Assembly: GCF_042680605.1 (NCBI RefSeq)
Contig: NZ_JBHUEE010000005.1
Location: forward strand, 186,001 to 250,000
Length of the DNA stretch: 64,000 nt
Source of the DNA: Allobogoriella deserti
GTDB lineage: Bacteria; Actinomycetota; Actinomycetes; Actinomycetales; Actinomycetaceae
Reading direction: 5' to 3'
Under the pieces are notes generated by a model. The model did not search any database, was not told the DNA's origin, and saw only the letters and a list, made by a program, of their open reading frames with translations. Positions 8,292 to 16,808 of this stretch are shown here, piece after piece. Every line of letters begins with the position of its first letter. Positions within the stretch are counted from its first letter, which is position 1. The translations under genes were made by a program, and so were the position numbers.

Positions 8292-8954
8292 CTACGACGC
8301 CGCAGACTCGTCGTGCTGCCGGTCCAGGAAGGCGTGCAGCGACCGGAGCCGGTGCTCGCGGACCGCGAGTTCGACCTCCCGGGGATCGGCGCCGTTCTCG
8401 AGCAGCTCGACGATCCGCTCGTGCTCCTCGACCGACTCGCGCGCCCGGCCCGGCACGAAGCCGAACGTGGACTGCCGGATCTTGGCGAGCCGGCGCCACC
8501 CGTCATCCACCAGCCCGCGGAGCTGCGGGTTGGGGCAGGGATCGGACAGGGCCCGGTGGAAGGCCTCGTTGCGGCGGGTGAACGTCACCGGGTCGAAGTC
8601 GTCGAGACTCTGCCGTAACCGGTCGTTCAACCGCCGTGCCTCCGTGACGTGCTGCTCGGTCAGGTGCGGCAGGGCGAACGCGACGGCCGCACCCTCGACG
8701 ACGGCGAGGGTCTGGGTGGTCTCCTCGAGCTGGCCCGGATCGATGTCCGCCACCCGTGCACCGACGTTGCGCTCGAACGTCACCAGCCCCTCCGCCTCGA
8801 GACGGCGGATCGCCTCGCGCACGGGGACGACGGAGACGCCGATCTCCCGCGCGACGGTGTGCAGCACCAGCCGGTAACCCGGCCCGTAGGCGCCGGACTC
8901 GATGCGCTCGTGGAGATGGTCGTAGGCGCGCTGGGACTTGCTCGCCGTGTTCAT
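8292..8954 (-). CDS. GntR-family (FadR/FCD-type) transcriptional regulator
   Basis: 220 residues. N-terminal winged HTH (VLHTVAREIGVSVVPVREAIRRLEAEGLV, about 28-57) followed by an all-helical FCD effector domain with the metal/ligand-type His/Asp pattern (RRNEAFHRAL, EEHERIVELL). ATG 8954 overlaps the TGA of the HpaG-RraA gene by 4 bp (ATGA), so translation is coupled and the start is secure. FCD regulators usually sense small carboxylates. Candidate binder of the ATCGTATA motif found at four promoters of the hpa block. Confidence 0.88.
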   Translation of the reverse strand: MNTASKSQRAYDHLHERIESGAYGPGYRLVLHTVAREIGVSVVPVREAIRRLEAEGLVTFERNVGARVADIDPGQLEETTQTLAVVEGAAVAFALPHLTEQHVTEARRLNDRLRQSLDDFDPVTFTRRNEAFHRALSDPCPNPQLRGLVDDGWRRLAKIRQSTFGFVPGRARESVEEHERIVELLENGADPREVELAVREHRLRSLHAFLDRQHDESAAS

Positions 8955-10483
8955 GCCCGCTCCGGACCGTCCGCGCCCTGCGCGGCCTCGGCCTCGTACC
9001 GTGCCCGCCACTGCGCATTCATCGGGAACAGCCCGTCGACCGGGTGCCCCTCCTCGACCATCCGGGCGATGAACTCCTCACCGGCCTCCTGCTCCTCGGC
9101 CTCGGCGACCAGCTCGCGGACCAGGCCGGGCGGGATGACCAGCACGCCGTCACCGTCGCCGACGACGACGTCGCCGGGTTGGACCGTCGTGCCGCCGCAA
9201 CTGATCGTCTCGTCGTAGGACCACGGGACGTGTCGCCGTCCGAGCACTGCCGGGTGCGCGCCGGCGACGTAGGTGGTCAGGCCCATCTCGGCGATGACCT
9301 CGGCGTCGCGGACGCCGCCGTCGGTGACGATCCCGGCGGCGCCGAGGTGCCGGGCCCGCAACGCAAGGATGTCGCCGAACGTGCCGGCGCCCGGTTCGCC
9401 ACGGGCCTCGATGACGACGACGTCGCCGGCGTTCAGATCGTCGAAGAGCCGCTTCTGGGCGTTGTACCCGCCGCCGTGCGCGGCGAACAGGTCCTCGCGG
9501 CACGGCACGTATCGGAGCGTGCGGGCGGTGCCGACCAGCCGGGCGCCCGGGCGGGTGGGGCGGACGCCGTCGATGCTGACGTTGTTCAGGCCGCGCCCGC
9601 GCATCAGTTGGGCGAGAGTGGCGACGGCGACCCTGCCGAGGCGCTCGCGCAGGTCAGCGTCGAGCACCGGCGGGTCCGGCTCGGCGAAGTCGCTGGGTGG
9701 GCGCCCCGAGGCGTCCGCCCACTGCTCGGGTGTCGGCTTCGGTCGGGCGCTGTACGGCGGCAGGGGAGTGGTGTCACGTACCGCTCCGGTGCGCAGGCGT
9801 CCGGTGGTGCGCCCGGCGGCGGTGACCTCGACCTCGACGGTCTGACCGGGCTCGAACGTCGAGGCGCCGGCGGGGGTGCCGGTGAGGATGACGTCACCGG
9901 GCTCGAGGGTGATCAGCTGGGACAGGTCGCTGACGATCTGCGGCAGGCTGAACAGCAGGGTGGCGGTGCTGTCCTGCTGGACGAGCTCGCCGTCGCGCCA
10001 GACCCTGATCTCGATCGCGTGCGGGTCGAGCTCGGCGGCCGGGAGCAACGCAGGCCCGATCGGGGTATAGCCGTCGCCGCCCTTGGAGCGCAGGTTCGCT
10101 CCCTTGTCCGCCCACCGCAGATCGAAGACCCCCAGGTCGTTCGCAGCCGTGACCCAGGCGACGGCGGACCACGCGTCCGCCTCGCTCAGGCGGCGCGCGG
10201 TCCTTCCGATGATGACGGCGATCTCACCCTCGAACCCGAGGATCTCGCAGCCGGCCGGCAGCTCCACGTCGCCGCTCGTGGTCAAGGACGTCGGCGGTTT
10301 GAGGAAATACCCGGGGGCCTCCGGCGTGCGCCCCTTCTGGGCCGCGCGGGCGGCGTAGCCGATATGCATGGCGACGACCTTCCCGGGCCGGCCGCCCACC
10401 AGCTCCCACGCGCGGTGGGCGCCCACGGGCTGCAGCGGGTCGGCGTCGGGGTCCGGCGTCGTCTGCCTCGTCGCATCGTGCAT
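8951..10483 (-). CDS. Fusion: FAH-family HpaG-like isomerase/decarboxylase + RraA-like aldolase/decarboxylase domain
   Basis: 510 residues, two enzymes in one chain. Residues about 1-245 are a fumarylacetoacetate-hydrolase-fold domain with the acidic metal ligands in GFEGEIAVIIG and AANDLGVFD and the typical TGTPAG loop; this matches HpaG, which decarboxylates/isomerises 5-carboxymethyl-2-hydroxymuconate products. Residues about 285-490 are an RraA/HMG-aldolase-type domain with the active-site TDGGVRDAEV and GDVVVGDGDGVLVIP motifs. RraA-type aldolases make or cleave pyruvate adducts, so the second domain may replace the missing HpaI aldolase (inference). No SD lies before ATG 10483 and a TATACG -10 ends 9 bp upstream, so the mRNA may be leaderless. 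Confidence 0.87.
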   Translation of the reverse strand: MHDATRQTTPDPDADPLQPVGAHRAWELVGGRPGKVVAMHIGYAARAAQKGRTPEAPGYFLKPPTSLTTSGDVELPAGCEILGFEGEIAVIIGRTARRLSEADAWSAVAWVTAANDLGVFDLRWADKGANLRSKGGDGYTPIGPALLPAAELDPHAIEIRVWRDGELVQQDSTATLLFSLPQIVSDLSQLITLEPGDVILTGTPAGASTFEPGQTVEVEVTAAGRTTGRLRTGAVRDTTPLPPYSARPKPTPEQWADASGRPPSDFAEPDPPVLDADLRERLGRVAVATLAQLMRGRGLNNVSIDGVRPTRPGARLVGTARTLRYVPCREDLFAAHGGGYNAQKRLFDDLNAGDVVVIEARGEPGAGTFGDILALRARHLGAAGIVTDGGVRDAEVIAEMGLTTYVAGAHPAVLGRRHVPWSYDETISCGGTTVQPGDVVVGDGDGVLVIPPGLVRELVAEAEEQEAGEEFIARMVEEGHPVDGLFPMNAQWRARYEAEAAQGADGPERA

Positions 10484-10490
10484 GGGAGCG

Positions 10491-10498
10491 ATCGTATA
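10491..10498 (-). promoter_or_regulatory. ATCGTATA motif / -10 before the HpaG-RraA gene
   Basis: The reverse complement TATACGAT provides a -10 (TATACG, 10498-10493) ending 9 bp before the ATG at 10483, with no ribosome site between. Transcription would begin at or next to the ATG, giving a leaderless message, and a protein bound here would block it. Confidence 0.4.
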
Positions 10499-10575
10499 TC
10501 TTTCGGGGTCCGCAGCCGTGGTGCGCCTGCGTCACAGCGTGGTGGACCGCCGTTAGCGACGGCGGCCGCGAGCGC

Positions 10576-10610
10576 TTGACGCAGCGTGTACGGAATCGTA
10601 TATCGTTCCG
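10576..10610 (+). promoter_or_regulatory. MFS gene promoter with overlapping ATCGTATA palindrome-like operator
   Basis: TTGACG (10576-10581), 17 bp, TATATC (10599-10604) make a good promoter for the MFS gene. The -10 lies inside CGGAA-N10-TTCCG (10591-10610), which contains the ATCGTATA motif (10595-10602). The overlap suggests repression by a local regulator, most likely the GntR protein at 8292-8954. Confidence 0.55.
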
Positions 10611-10665
10611 CGGGCGCCCCGAGGCCCCAGTCGATGACACGCCTGACGAAGGAGTCAGTCACCGG

Positions 10666-12039
10666 ATGAGTACGACAACTCCCGCAAGCACCGCGGCGGA
10701 CCGCCGGAAGGTCGTCGCCGCCACCATCATCGGCACCACCATCGAGTGGTACGACTTTTTCATCTACGCCTTCGCGGCCAACCTGGTGTTCGCACCACTG
10801 TTCTTCTCGCCGGCCGGCGAGTCGATGGCCATGATCCTCTCGCTGCTGTCGATCGGCCTGTCGTTCCTGTTCCGCCCGCTCGGCGCCTTCCTGGCCGGCC
10901 ACTTCGGGGACAAGATCGGACGCCGCCCGATGCTCGTCCTCACCCTTCTGCTCATGGGCGGTGCCACGACGCTCGTCGGCGTCCTGCCCACATACGCGTC
11001 CGTGGGCGTCATCGCGCCGGTCGTGCTGATGCTGCTGCGCATCCTGCAGGGCATCTCGGCCGGCGGCGAGTGGGGCGGCGCGGTCCTGATGTCGGTCGAG
11101 CACGCGCCGACGGGCAAGCGCGGCCGCTTCGGCATGAGCCCGCAGCTCGGGGTGCCGATCGGGATGATCGTCGCCTCCGGGATCCTGGCGCTCATGCGCG
11201 CGATCGCGCCGGGCGAGGAGTTCCTGAGCTGGGGCTGGCGGGTGCCGTTCCTGCTGTCCTTCGTCCTCATCATCGTCGGCTACGTGGTGCGCCGGACAGT
11301 GGACGAGTCGCCGGTCTTCCGAGAGATCCGCGAACACCAGGAACAGCAGTCGGCCCCGATCCGCCAGCTCTTCGCCAGGCACGGGCTTCTCGTGGTGCTC
11401 GCCGCGCTGCTGTTCGCCGGCAACAACGCGCTCGGCTACATGACGACCGGCGGATTCATCCAAGGACTGGCCTCCCGTCCGGTCGACGAGGGCGGCTACG
11501 GCTTCGACCCGGTCGGTGTCCAGCTCGCCATCCTGCTCAGCGCCGCCGTGTGGCTGGTCTCGACCGCCGTCGGCGGGTGGATCAGCGACGTGATCGGGCG
11601 CAAACGGACCTACATGATCGGATGGGTCCTGCTCTTCGCAGCGGCCATCCCGCTGTTCGAGCTGGTCAAGCTCGGCGTGGGCGGTATCGCCCTCGGCGCC
11701 TCGTTCATGGCCGTCGGTCTCGGCCTGACCTACGGCCCGCAGGCCGCCTGGTACGCCGAGATGTTCCCGGCCTCGATCCGGTACTCGGGTGTCTCGATCA
11801 GCTACGCGATCGGCGCCATCGTCGGCGGTGCGTTCGCCAACGTGATCGCGCAGGCGCTGCTCCAGGCCTTCGGAACCACCTGGGCGATCGTGCCCTACCT
11901 GGTGCTCATGGTCCTGGTCGCCGTGGCGGCGACCGCCGGGCTGAAGGACCGGCGCGACATCCCGTTGGACATCGACTTCGAGCGGAGCGGCGGCTGGAGC
12001 TCCTGGCGTCCGGACACCGCCCGGGACCGGCAGGGATGA
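10666..12039 (+). CDS. MFS transporter, metabolite:H+ symporter (MHS/ProP-like) type
   Basis: 457 residues with about 12 hydrophobic segments. The start TTIEWYDFFIYAFAANLVFAPLFF is the hallmark of the MHS family that imports organic acids and aromatic acids. The loop 2-3 motif GHFGDKIGRRPML and its repeat ISDVIGRKRTYMIG are present. ATG 10666 follows GAAGGAG about 11 bp upstream. Divergent from the HpaG-RraA gene with ATCGTATA elements between them, so the substrate is probably the hydroxyphenylacetate-type acid degraded here (inference). Overlaps the SDR gene by 4 bp. Confidence 0.85.
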   Translation: MSTTTPASTAADRRKVVAATIIGTTIEWYDFFIYAFAANLVFAPLFFSPAGESMAMILSLLSIGLSFLFRPLGAFLAGHFGDKIGRRPMLVLTLLLMGGATTLVGVLPTYASVGVIAPVVLMLLRILQGISAGGEWGGAVLMSVEHAPTGKRGRFGMSPQLGVPIGMIVASGILALMRAIAPGEEFLSWGWRVPFLLSFVLIIVGYVVRRTVDESPVFREIREHQEQQSAPIRQLFARHGLLVVLAALLFAGNNALGYMTTGGFIQGLASRPVDEGGYGFDPVGVQLAILLSAAVWLVSTAVGGWISDVIGRKRTYMIGWVLLFAAAIPLFELVKLGVGGIALGASFMAVGLGLTYGPQAAWYAEMFPASIRYSGVSISYAIGAIVGGAFANVIAQALLQAFGTTWAIVPYLVLMVLVAVAATAGLKDRRDIPLDIDFERSGGWSSWRPDTARDRQG

Positions 12040-12851
12040 CCACCGCGGCAGCCACCGGGCCCGGGCCCCGGGTCGCGCTCGTCACCGGCGGCGGGACCGG
12101 CATCGGTGCGGCGACGGCGCACCGGTTCGTCGATGCCGGATGGCGCGTGGCGGTCACCGGGCGCCGCACCGGCCCCCTGCAGGCGATCGCCGAGCGCACC
12201 GGCGCGCTCATGCTGCCCGCCGACGCGGCCGATCCGGGCCAGGCCGGCGAAGCGGTCGCGGCGGTGCTGCGCGAGTACGGCCGGCTCGACGCGACGGTGG
12301 CGAACGCCGGGGGCCACGGATTCTCGAGATTGACCGAGACCACGGATGCCGAGTGGTCCTCGAGCATCCGGGCCAACCTGGACACCGCGTTCGTCACCGC
12401 GCGGGCAGCGATGCCGGCGCTCACCGAGACGTGCGGTGCACTCGTCGTCGTCTCCTCGCTCTCCGGCCTCGCGGCTGCGCCCGAGACGCTGGGCTACACG
12501 ACGACGAAGCACGCGCTGCTCGGGCTGATGCGCTCGATCGCGCGTGACTACGGGCCGCGCGGGGTGCGCGCGAATGCGATCTGCCCCGGGTGGGTACGCA
12601 CGCCGATGGCCGACGACGAGATGGACGAACTCGCGTCGTCTGCCTCCCTGCCCGACCGGGCTGCGGCCTATACCGCCGCCACCGCCGACGTGCCCCTGCG
12701 CCGGGCGGCGGAACCGGCCGAGATCGCCGAGGTCATCCACTTCCTGGCCTCGCCGGCAGCGTCGTACATCACGGGGGCGGTCCTGCCGGTCGACGGCGGC
12801 GCGCGGTGTGTCGATCTGCCGACGCTCGCCTTCGACCGGGCCGAGGACTGA
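12036..12851 (+). CDS. Short-chain dehydrogenase/reductase
   Basis: 271 residues, classical SDR. NAD(P)-binding TGGGTGIG at about 18-25, VANAGG, Ser in VVVSSLSG and the catalytic YTTTK, then ICPGWVRTPM and the C-terminal SYITGAVLPVDGG. ATG overlaps the MFS stop (ATGA), so it is translated with the transporter. Probably oxidises or reduces a side-chain alcohol/ketone of the imported compound; the substrate is unknown. The C-terminus carries a short extra tail after DGGARCVD. Confidence 0.82.
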   Translation: MTTAAATGPGPRVALVTGGGTGIGAATAHRFVDAGWRVAVTGRRTGPLQAIAERTGALMLPADAADPGQAGEAVAAVLREYGRLDATVANAGGHGFSRLTETTDAEWSSSIRANLDTAFVTARAAMPALTETCGALVVVSSLSGLAAAPETLGYTTTKHALLGLMRSIARDYGPRGVRANAICPGWVRTPMADDEMDELASSASLPDRAAAYTAATADVPLRRAAEPAEIAEVIHFLASPAASYITGAVLPVDGGARCVDLPTLAFDRAED

Positions 12852-12913
12852 ACCGCACCGGCGGAGCGCATTCGGTGGAGACCCATCCGCACGGGCAGTC
12901 AACCGCCCGGCCG

Positions 12914-12944
12914 GTGAACACTCGAATAATCGGCGGTGCTCACC
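12914..12944. promoter_or_regulatory. Imperfect inverted repeat before the APC permease; resembles the TetR site
   Basis: GGTGAACAC (12913-12921) and GTGCTCACC (12936-12944) form an 8-of-9 inverted repeat in the permease leader. GTGAACACTCG (12914-12924) also resembles TTGAGCACTCG, the reverse complement of the perfect TetR palindrome at 17831-17846. The permease may therefore belong to the TetR regulon; weak evidence. Confidence 0.3.
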
Positions 12945-12966
12945 CCGCCCGCTGAAAGGAATCGAC

Positions 12967-14451
12967 GTGTCTGCCTCGAACTCGGTACCGGACGGCCGTC
13001 TGGCGTCGAACCAGATCGGCGTACCCGGCGTGGTCTTCGTCGTCCTGGCCGCCGTCGCCCCCATGACGGTGGCCATCGTCGTCGCGACACTGGCGGTCGC
13101 CCTCGGCAACGGCGGTGGTGTGGTCTTCGCCTTCGCCGCCGTGGCATGTGTGCTGCTGCTTTTCGCCGTCGGCTACGCGCAGATGTCCCGGGAACTGGTC
13201 AACGCCGGCGGCTTCTACGCCTTCGTCGTCAAGGGCCTGGGTAAACCCGGCGGACTCGTCGCGGGATTCATCGCGACGATGGGCTACAACTTCTTCGTCG
13301 CCGGGGCGATCGGCACGGCGGGCTTCTTCACCTCGCTGGTCATCGGCGAGCTCACGGGCATCGACGTCCACTGGTTCCTGTGCGGCCTGGTGATCATGCT
13401 CCTGGCCTTCGCCTTCGCCCGCTCCGGCATTGACATCAGCGCCAAGGTGCTCGGCGTCGCACTGATCCTGGAGATCCTGCTGCTCGCCACCTTCAGCATC
13501 TCGGTACTCGTCCGGACCGGTTTCAGCCTCGAGGTCTTCTCCGGCGAGGTCATCTTCGGCGGCTCGCTCGCCGTCGCGCTGCTGTTGGCCGGGACGGCCT
13601 TCCTCGGGTTCGAGGCCACCTCCCTGTTCAGCGAGGAGGCCAAGGATCCGCTGCGGACCATTCCGCGCGCGACGTACACGGCCATCGTCGTCATCGGACT
13701 ACTGCACGCGACCACGGTCTGGGCCCTGGTCAGCGCGGTCGGTGTGCACGAGGCGCAGGACGTCGGCCTCGAGCACCTCGAAGCCGGTGACCTGATGTTC
13801 GTCGTCATCGACGAGTACCTGGGCGGTTTCCTGCTCTCGCTCGCGATGGTGCTGCTCGTGGTCTCCCTTTTCGCGGCGCAGCTCGCGTTCCACAACGTGG
13901 CCGGGCGGTACCTGTTCTCGCTCGGCCGTGCCGGGATCCTCTTCCGGGGACTCGCGCGAACCCGTGCCAACGGCGTGCCGCAGAACGGACTCATCGTCAA
14001 CGCGGCGTTCGCCATCGTCGTCGCCGGTCTGTTCGCCGTCTTCGGGCTCGACGCCATCACGACGCTGGTGCCGGTGATGATCGGGTTCGGCACCCTGTGC
14101 ATCGTGGTCCTGCAGATGCTGGCTGCGCTGGCGATCGTGGTGCACTTCCGTCGGGTCGGGGACGGCCGGTGGTGGAAGACGTTCATCGCGCCGGGGCTGG
14201 GATTCCTGGGCCTCGCGTGGATCTCCGTGATGGCCGTGCTCAACTTCCCCCTGCTCGCCGGGTCCGACGCCGCCTACGTCGCGGTGCTGCCGTGGTTGCT
14301 CGCCGTCGCCCTCGTCGGTGGGGTCGCCTACGCGGGCTACCTGCGGGCGCGACGCCCCGAGGTCTACGAGCGGCTGCAGACCGACCTCGAGCGTTTCGAC
14401 GTCGAGCCGGCACAGGTGCGGCAACCGGAGGGCTCCGGTCCGCGAGCCTGA
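12967..14451 (+). CDS. APC-family amino acid/amine permease
   Basis: 494 residues with about 12 transmembrane segments of the amino acid-polyamine-organocation superfamily. The first helix has the unwound GVPGVVFVVLAAVAPM region and helix 6 has LLAGTAFLGFEATSLFSEEAKDP, the family signature. GTG 12967 is preceded by GAAAGGA; any longer start would run through the SDR gene. The nearby amine oxidase and the kinase/phospho-lyase pair suggest that it imports an amine or amino alcohol, but specificity cannot be read. Converges on the PLP enzyme with only 5 bp between stops. Confidence 0.82.
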   Translation: MSASNSVPDGRLASNQIGVPGVVFVVLAAVAPMTVAIVVATLAVALGNGGGVVFAFAAVACVLLLFAVGYAQMSRELVNAGGFYAFVVKGLGKPGGLVAGFIATMGYNFFVAGAIGTAGFFTSLVIGELTGIDVHWFLCGLVIMLLAFAFARSGIDISAKVLGVALILEILLLATFSISVLVRTGFSLEVFSGEVIFGGSLAVALLLAGTAFLGFEATSLFSEEAKDPLRTIPRATYTAIVVIGLLHATTVWALVSAVGVHEAQDVGLEHLEAGDLMFVVIDEYLGGFLLSLAMVLLVVSLFAAQLAFHNVAGRYLFSLGRAGILFRGLARTRANGVPQNGLIVNAAFAIVVAGLFAVFGLDAITTLVPVMIGFGTLCIVVLQMLAALAIVVHFRRVGDGRWWKTFIAPGLGFLGLAWISVMAVLNFPLLAGSDAAYVAVLPWLLAVALVGGVAYAGYLRARRPEVYERLQTDLERFDVEPAQVRQPEGSGPRA

Positions 14452-14456
14452 TCGGG

Positions 14457-15743
14457 TCAGCCGTCGAGCTCGTCGACGGCGCCGGCCAGTGCCTCGAGCA
14501 GCACCGGTACGTCGTCCTCGCGCAGCGCCAGCGGAGGCCGGATCTTGAGCACCGAACCGGTCGGCCCGATCCGGCTCAGGAGAACGCCACGGGCCTTGAC
14601 GGCCTCGACGAGACGCTTCGTCGCCGGGCCGTCCGGTTGTTCTCGGCTCCCGTCGGTGAAGACCTCGAACCCGAAGAAGAGCCCTTCGCCCCTCAGCGGG
14701 CCGAGCCGTGGGTGGGCGGCCAGGGCGGGCGCGAGCTCGTCGCGGATCCTGAGCCCGAGGGCGACCGTGTTCGCGACGAGGTCCTCCTCGTCGATGACGC
14801 GGAGAACCTCGTGCCCCACGGCCGCGGAGACCGGGTTTCCGGCGAAGGTGTTGAAGTACTCGTTCCGGGAGCCGAACTCCTCGAGCAGTTCTGGCGTCGT
14901 CACGACGCCGGCCAGCGGGTGCCCGTTCCCCAGGGGCTTGCCGAGAGTGACGACGTCCGGTGCGAGGCCGTGGCGCTGATAACCCCAGAAACGGGCGCCC
15001 GTCCGCCCCAGTCCGGCCTGCACCTCGTCGGCGATCACCAGTCCGCCCGCGGCATGGACGCGCTCGGCGAGGCCGCTCACGAAGCCGGCGGGGACCCGCG
15101 GCAATCCTTCGGTCGAGAACAGGCATTCGACGAGGACCGCGGCGACGCCGTGCTCGGACGCGGCCAGCTCGCCCACGGCGCGGTCGACGGACGCCAGGGC
15201 TTCGGCCAGCACGTCCGACTCCCTGCGCGCGCGGTTCGCCGGTGCGTCCAGGTCCGGCACCGCGAACGAGCGCACATGCTCCCCGAGCGGCTCGTGGGTG
15301 GCCAGTCCGGTGGTCATTCCCGCGAGCAGGGTCGTGTTCCCGTGATAGCTGCAGTCGGTCACCAGGACGCCGCGGCTCCCGGTGTGCTGGGTGGCGATCC
15401 GCAACGCGAGATCGTTCGCCTCGGAGCCGCTGTTGGTCAGTAGCACCCGGTCCAGGCCAGGCTCGAACCGGGCGAGCAGGGCCTCGGCGTAGTCGACCAC
15501 ACGCTCGTTGAGATACCGGGTGTGGATGTTCAACGTCGCCGCCTGCGACCGCAGAGCTTCGACGATCCGGGGGTGGGCGTGCCCGACGTGCGGGACGTTG
15601 TTGTACGCGTCGAGGTACCGCCGCCCGGAGACGTCGGTGAGCCAGACGCCCTCTCCCGCGACGAGGTGCACGGGCTCGTCGTAGAACAACGGCGAGTGCC
15701 GTCCCAGGGTCGCGTGACGCCGGTCGAGCAGTGAGACGGTCAT
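14457..15743 (-). CDS. Class III PLP enzyme, ethanolamine-phosphate/5-phosphohydroxylysine phospho-lyase-like
   Basis: 428 residues of the class III aminotransferase fold. SGSEANDLALRIA binds the PLP phosphate, VIADEVQAGLGRTG has the pyridine-contacting Asp, and VTLGKPLGNG carries the Schiff-base Lys. Members of this fold that sit beside a phosphotransferase act on phosphorylated amino alcohols, releasing ammonia and phosphate (AGXT2L-type). The ATG overlaps the stop of the kinase gene by 4 bp, which makes that reading attractive. An ordinary omega-transaminase remains possible. The ATG at 15743 (MTVSLLDRR) is preceded by GGGAAGGG. Confidence 0.8.
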   Translation of the reverse strand: MTVSLLDRRHATLGRHSPLFYDEPVHLVAGEGVWLTDVSGRRYLDAYNNVPHVGHAHPRIVEALRSQAATLNIHTRYLNERVVDYAEALLARFEPGLDRVLLTNSGSEANDLALRIATQHTGSRGVLVTDCSYHGNTTLLAGMTTGLATHEPLGEHVRSFAVPDLDAPANRARRESDVLAEALASVDRAVGELAASEHGVAAVLVECLFSTEGLPRVPAGFVSGLAERVHAAGGLVIADEVQAGLGRTGARFWGYQRHGLAPDVVTLGKPLGNGHPLAGVVTTPELLEEFGSRNEYFNTFAGNPVSAAVGHEVLRVIDEEDLVANTVALGLRIRDELAPALAAHPRLGPLRGEGLFFGFEVFTDGSREQPDGPATKRLVEAVKARGVLLSRIGPTGSVLKIRPPLALREDDVPVLLEALAGAVDELDG

Positions 15744-16792
15744 GGTCCCTTCCCGGAGGTCGTGACGGCAGTGCCGGGCGAGCCCGCCCGCCACGGGAGG
15801 TCGGTCCCGGTGGTGAGGGCATGTGCGGCCCGCAGCACCCAGGGTGCGACGTGGTCGGCGACGAAGTCACTGGCCGGGTCGCCCGGCCGGTCCGCCGCCC
15901 AGCCGAGGTAGCTCATGCCCCGGGCCAGCATGAGGGGGTCCCAGAGCTCGAGCTCGTGGCGCGTGAGCGGGCGGTGCGCCTGGTAGGCCGTCAGCAGAGC
16001 GTCTCGGTACTGCAGGTAGCGCGGGTGCGGCGTGTGGTGGAAGAGGGCGGTCACGAGATCGAAGACGTACCAGCCCGTGCCGAAGTCGTCGAAGTCGATG
16101 AGCCACAGACCGGTCGGTGTGCTCAGGATGTTCTCGGGCGTGGTGTCGGCATGGATCACCCCGAAGCACGATGCCTCCTCGCCCACGGTGGCCAACCGCG
16201 CACGGACGAACGCCGCGGCGTCGCCGAGGAGGGCACGGTCATGGGCGTCGAGCCCGCGAAGTCGGCACGGATCGCCCCACAGCCGCTTCGTTCCGGCCAG
16301 GCCGTCGGCGTCCCAGGCGGCACGCTCGAAGCCGGCCGGCCGCTCGAGCGCCTGCGCCGCCCGGTGGAACCGGCCCAGCAGGGATCCCACGTCCCGGAAC
16401 GCCTCGACGGTCTCAGCTCCGCCGGTGAGGAAAGCTTCGCCCGCATCGCCGAGTTGGCGAGCGTCGGGCAACCAGCGCAGGACGGACACGACGCGGGTAT
16501 GCCTCGCCGCGGTGACGCGGGCGTACGGTTCGCCGTCGCAGGCCCGCACCACGGACGGGACCGGCACCCCGCGCCGAGCCAGGGCCTCGACGTAGCGCAG
16601 TTCCGTGTCGATCTCGCGTTCGTTGCGGTAGCCGGGCCGGTGCAGCCGGAGTGCGTACGACTCACCGGAGGGGGTGTCGATACGGAAGACGTGGTTCTCG
16701 CGGTACTTGACGAAGGTGACGGTCGACAAGCGTGCGATGGCGAATCGGTCCAACGCGGCACGGGCGATCGTCGCGGCGACGTGGCTGTCCAT
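15740..16792 (-). CDS. Small-molecule kinase, aminoglycoside phosphotransferase/choline kinase fold (hydroxylysine/ethanolamine kinase-like)
   Basis: 350 residues. The catalytic loop GVIHADTTPENIL has the Brenner-type HxDxxxxN pattern, and LIDFDDFG is the metal-binding DFG-like motif. The N-lobe (VKYRENHVFRIDT, YALRLHRPGYRNEREIDTEL) resembles hydroxylysine kinase (AGPHD1) and homoserine kinase II-like proteins. Coupled 4-bp overlap with the downstream PLP enzyme: together they could phosphorylate an amino alcohol and then eliminate phosphate and ammonia. 16 bp downstream of the AraC gene in the same operon. An antibiotic-resistance role is unlikely given this context. Confidence 0.78.
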   Translation of the reverse strand: MDSHVAATIARAALDRFAIARLSTVTFVKYRENHVFRIDTPSGESYALRLHRPGYRNEREIDTELRYVEALARRGVPVPSVVRACDGEPYARVTAARHTRVVSVLRWLPDARQLGDAGEAFLTGGAETVEAFRDVGSLLGRFHRAAQALERPAGFERAAWDADGLAGTKRLWGDPCRLRGLDAHDRALLGDAAAFVRARLATVGEEASCFGVIHADTTPENILSTPTGLWLIDFDDFGTGWYVFDLVTALFHHTPHPRYLQYRDALLTAYQAHRPLTRHELELWDPLMLARGMSYLGWAADRPGDPASDFVADHVAPWVLRAAHALTTGTDLPWRAGSPGTAVTTSGKGP

Positions 16793-16808
16793 CAGGATGT
16801 GCTCGCGA

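Noticed and set aside
15740..16792. Aminoglycoside resistance kinase
   Set aside because: Same fold, but coupled to a PLP phospho-lyase and an AraC regulator, and closer to hydroxylysine/ethanolamine kinases.
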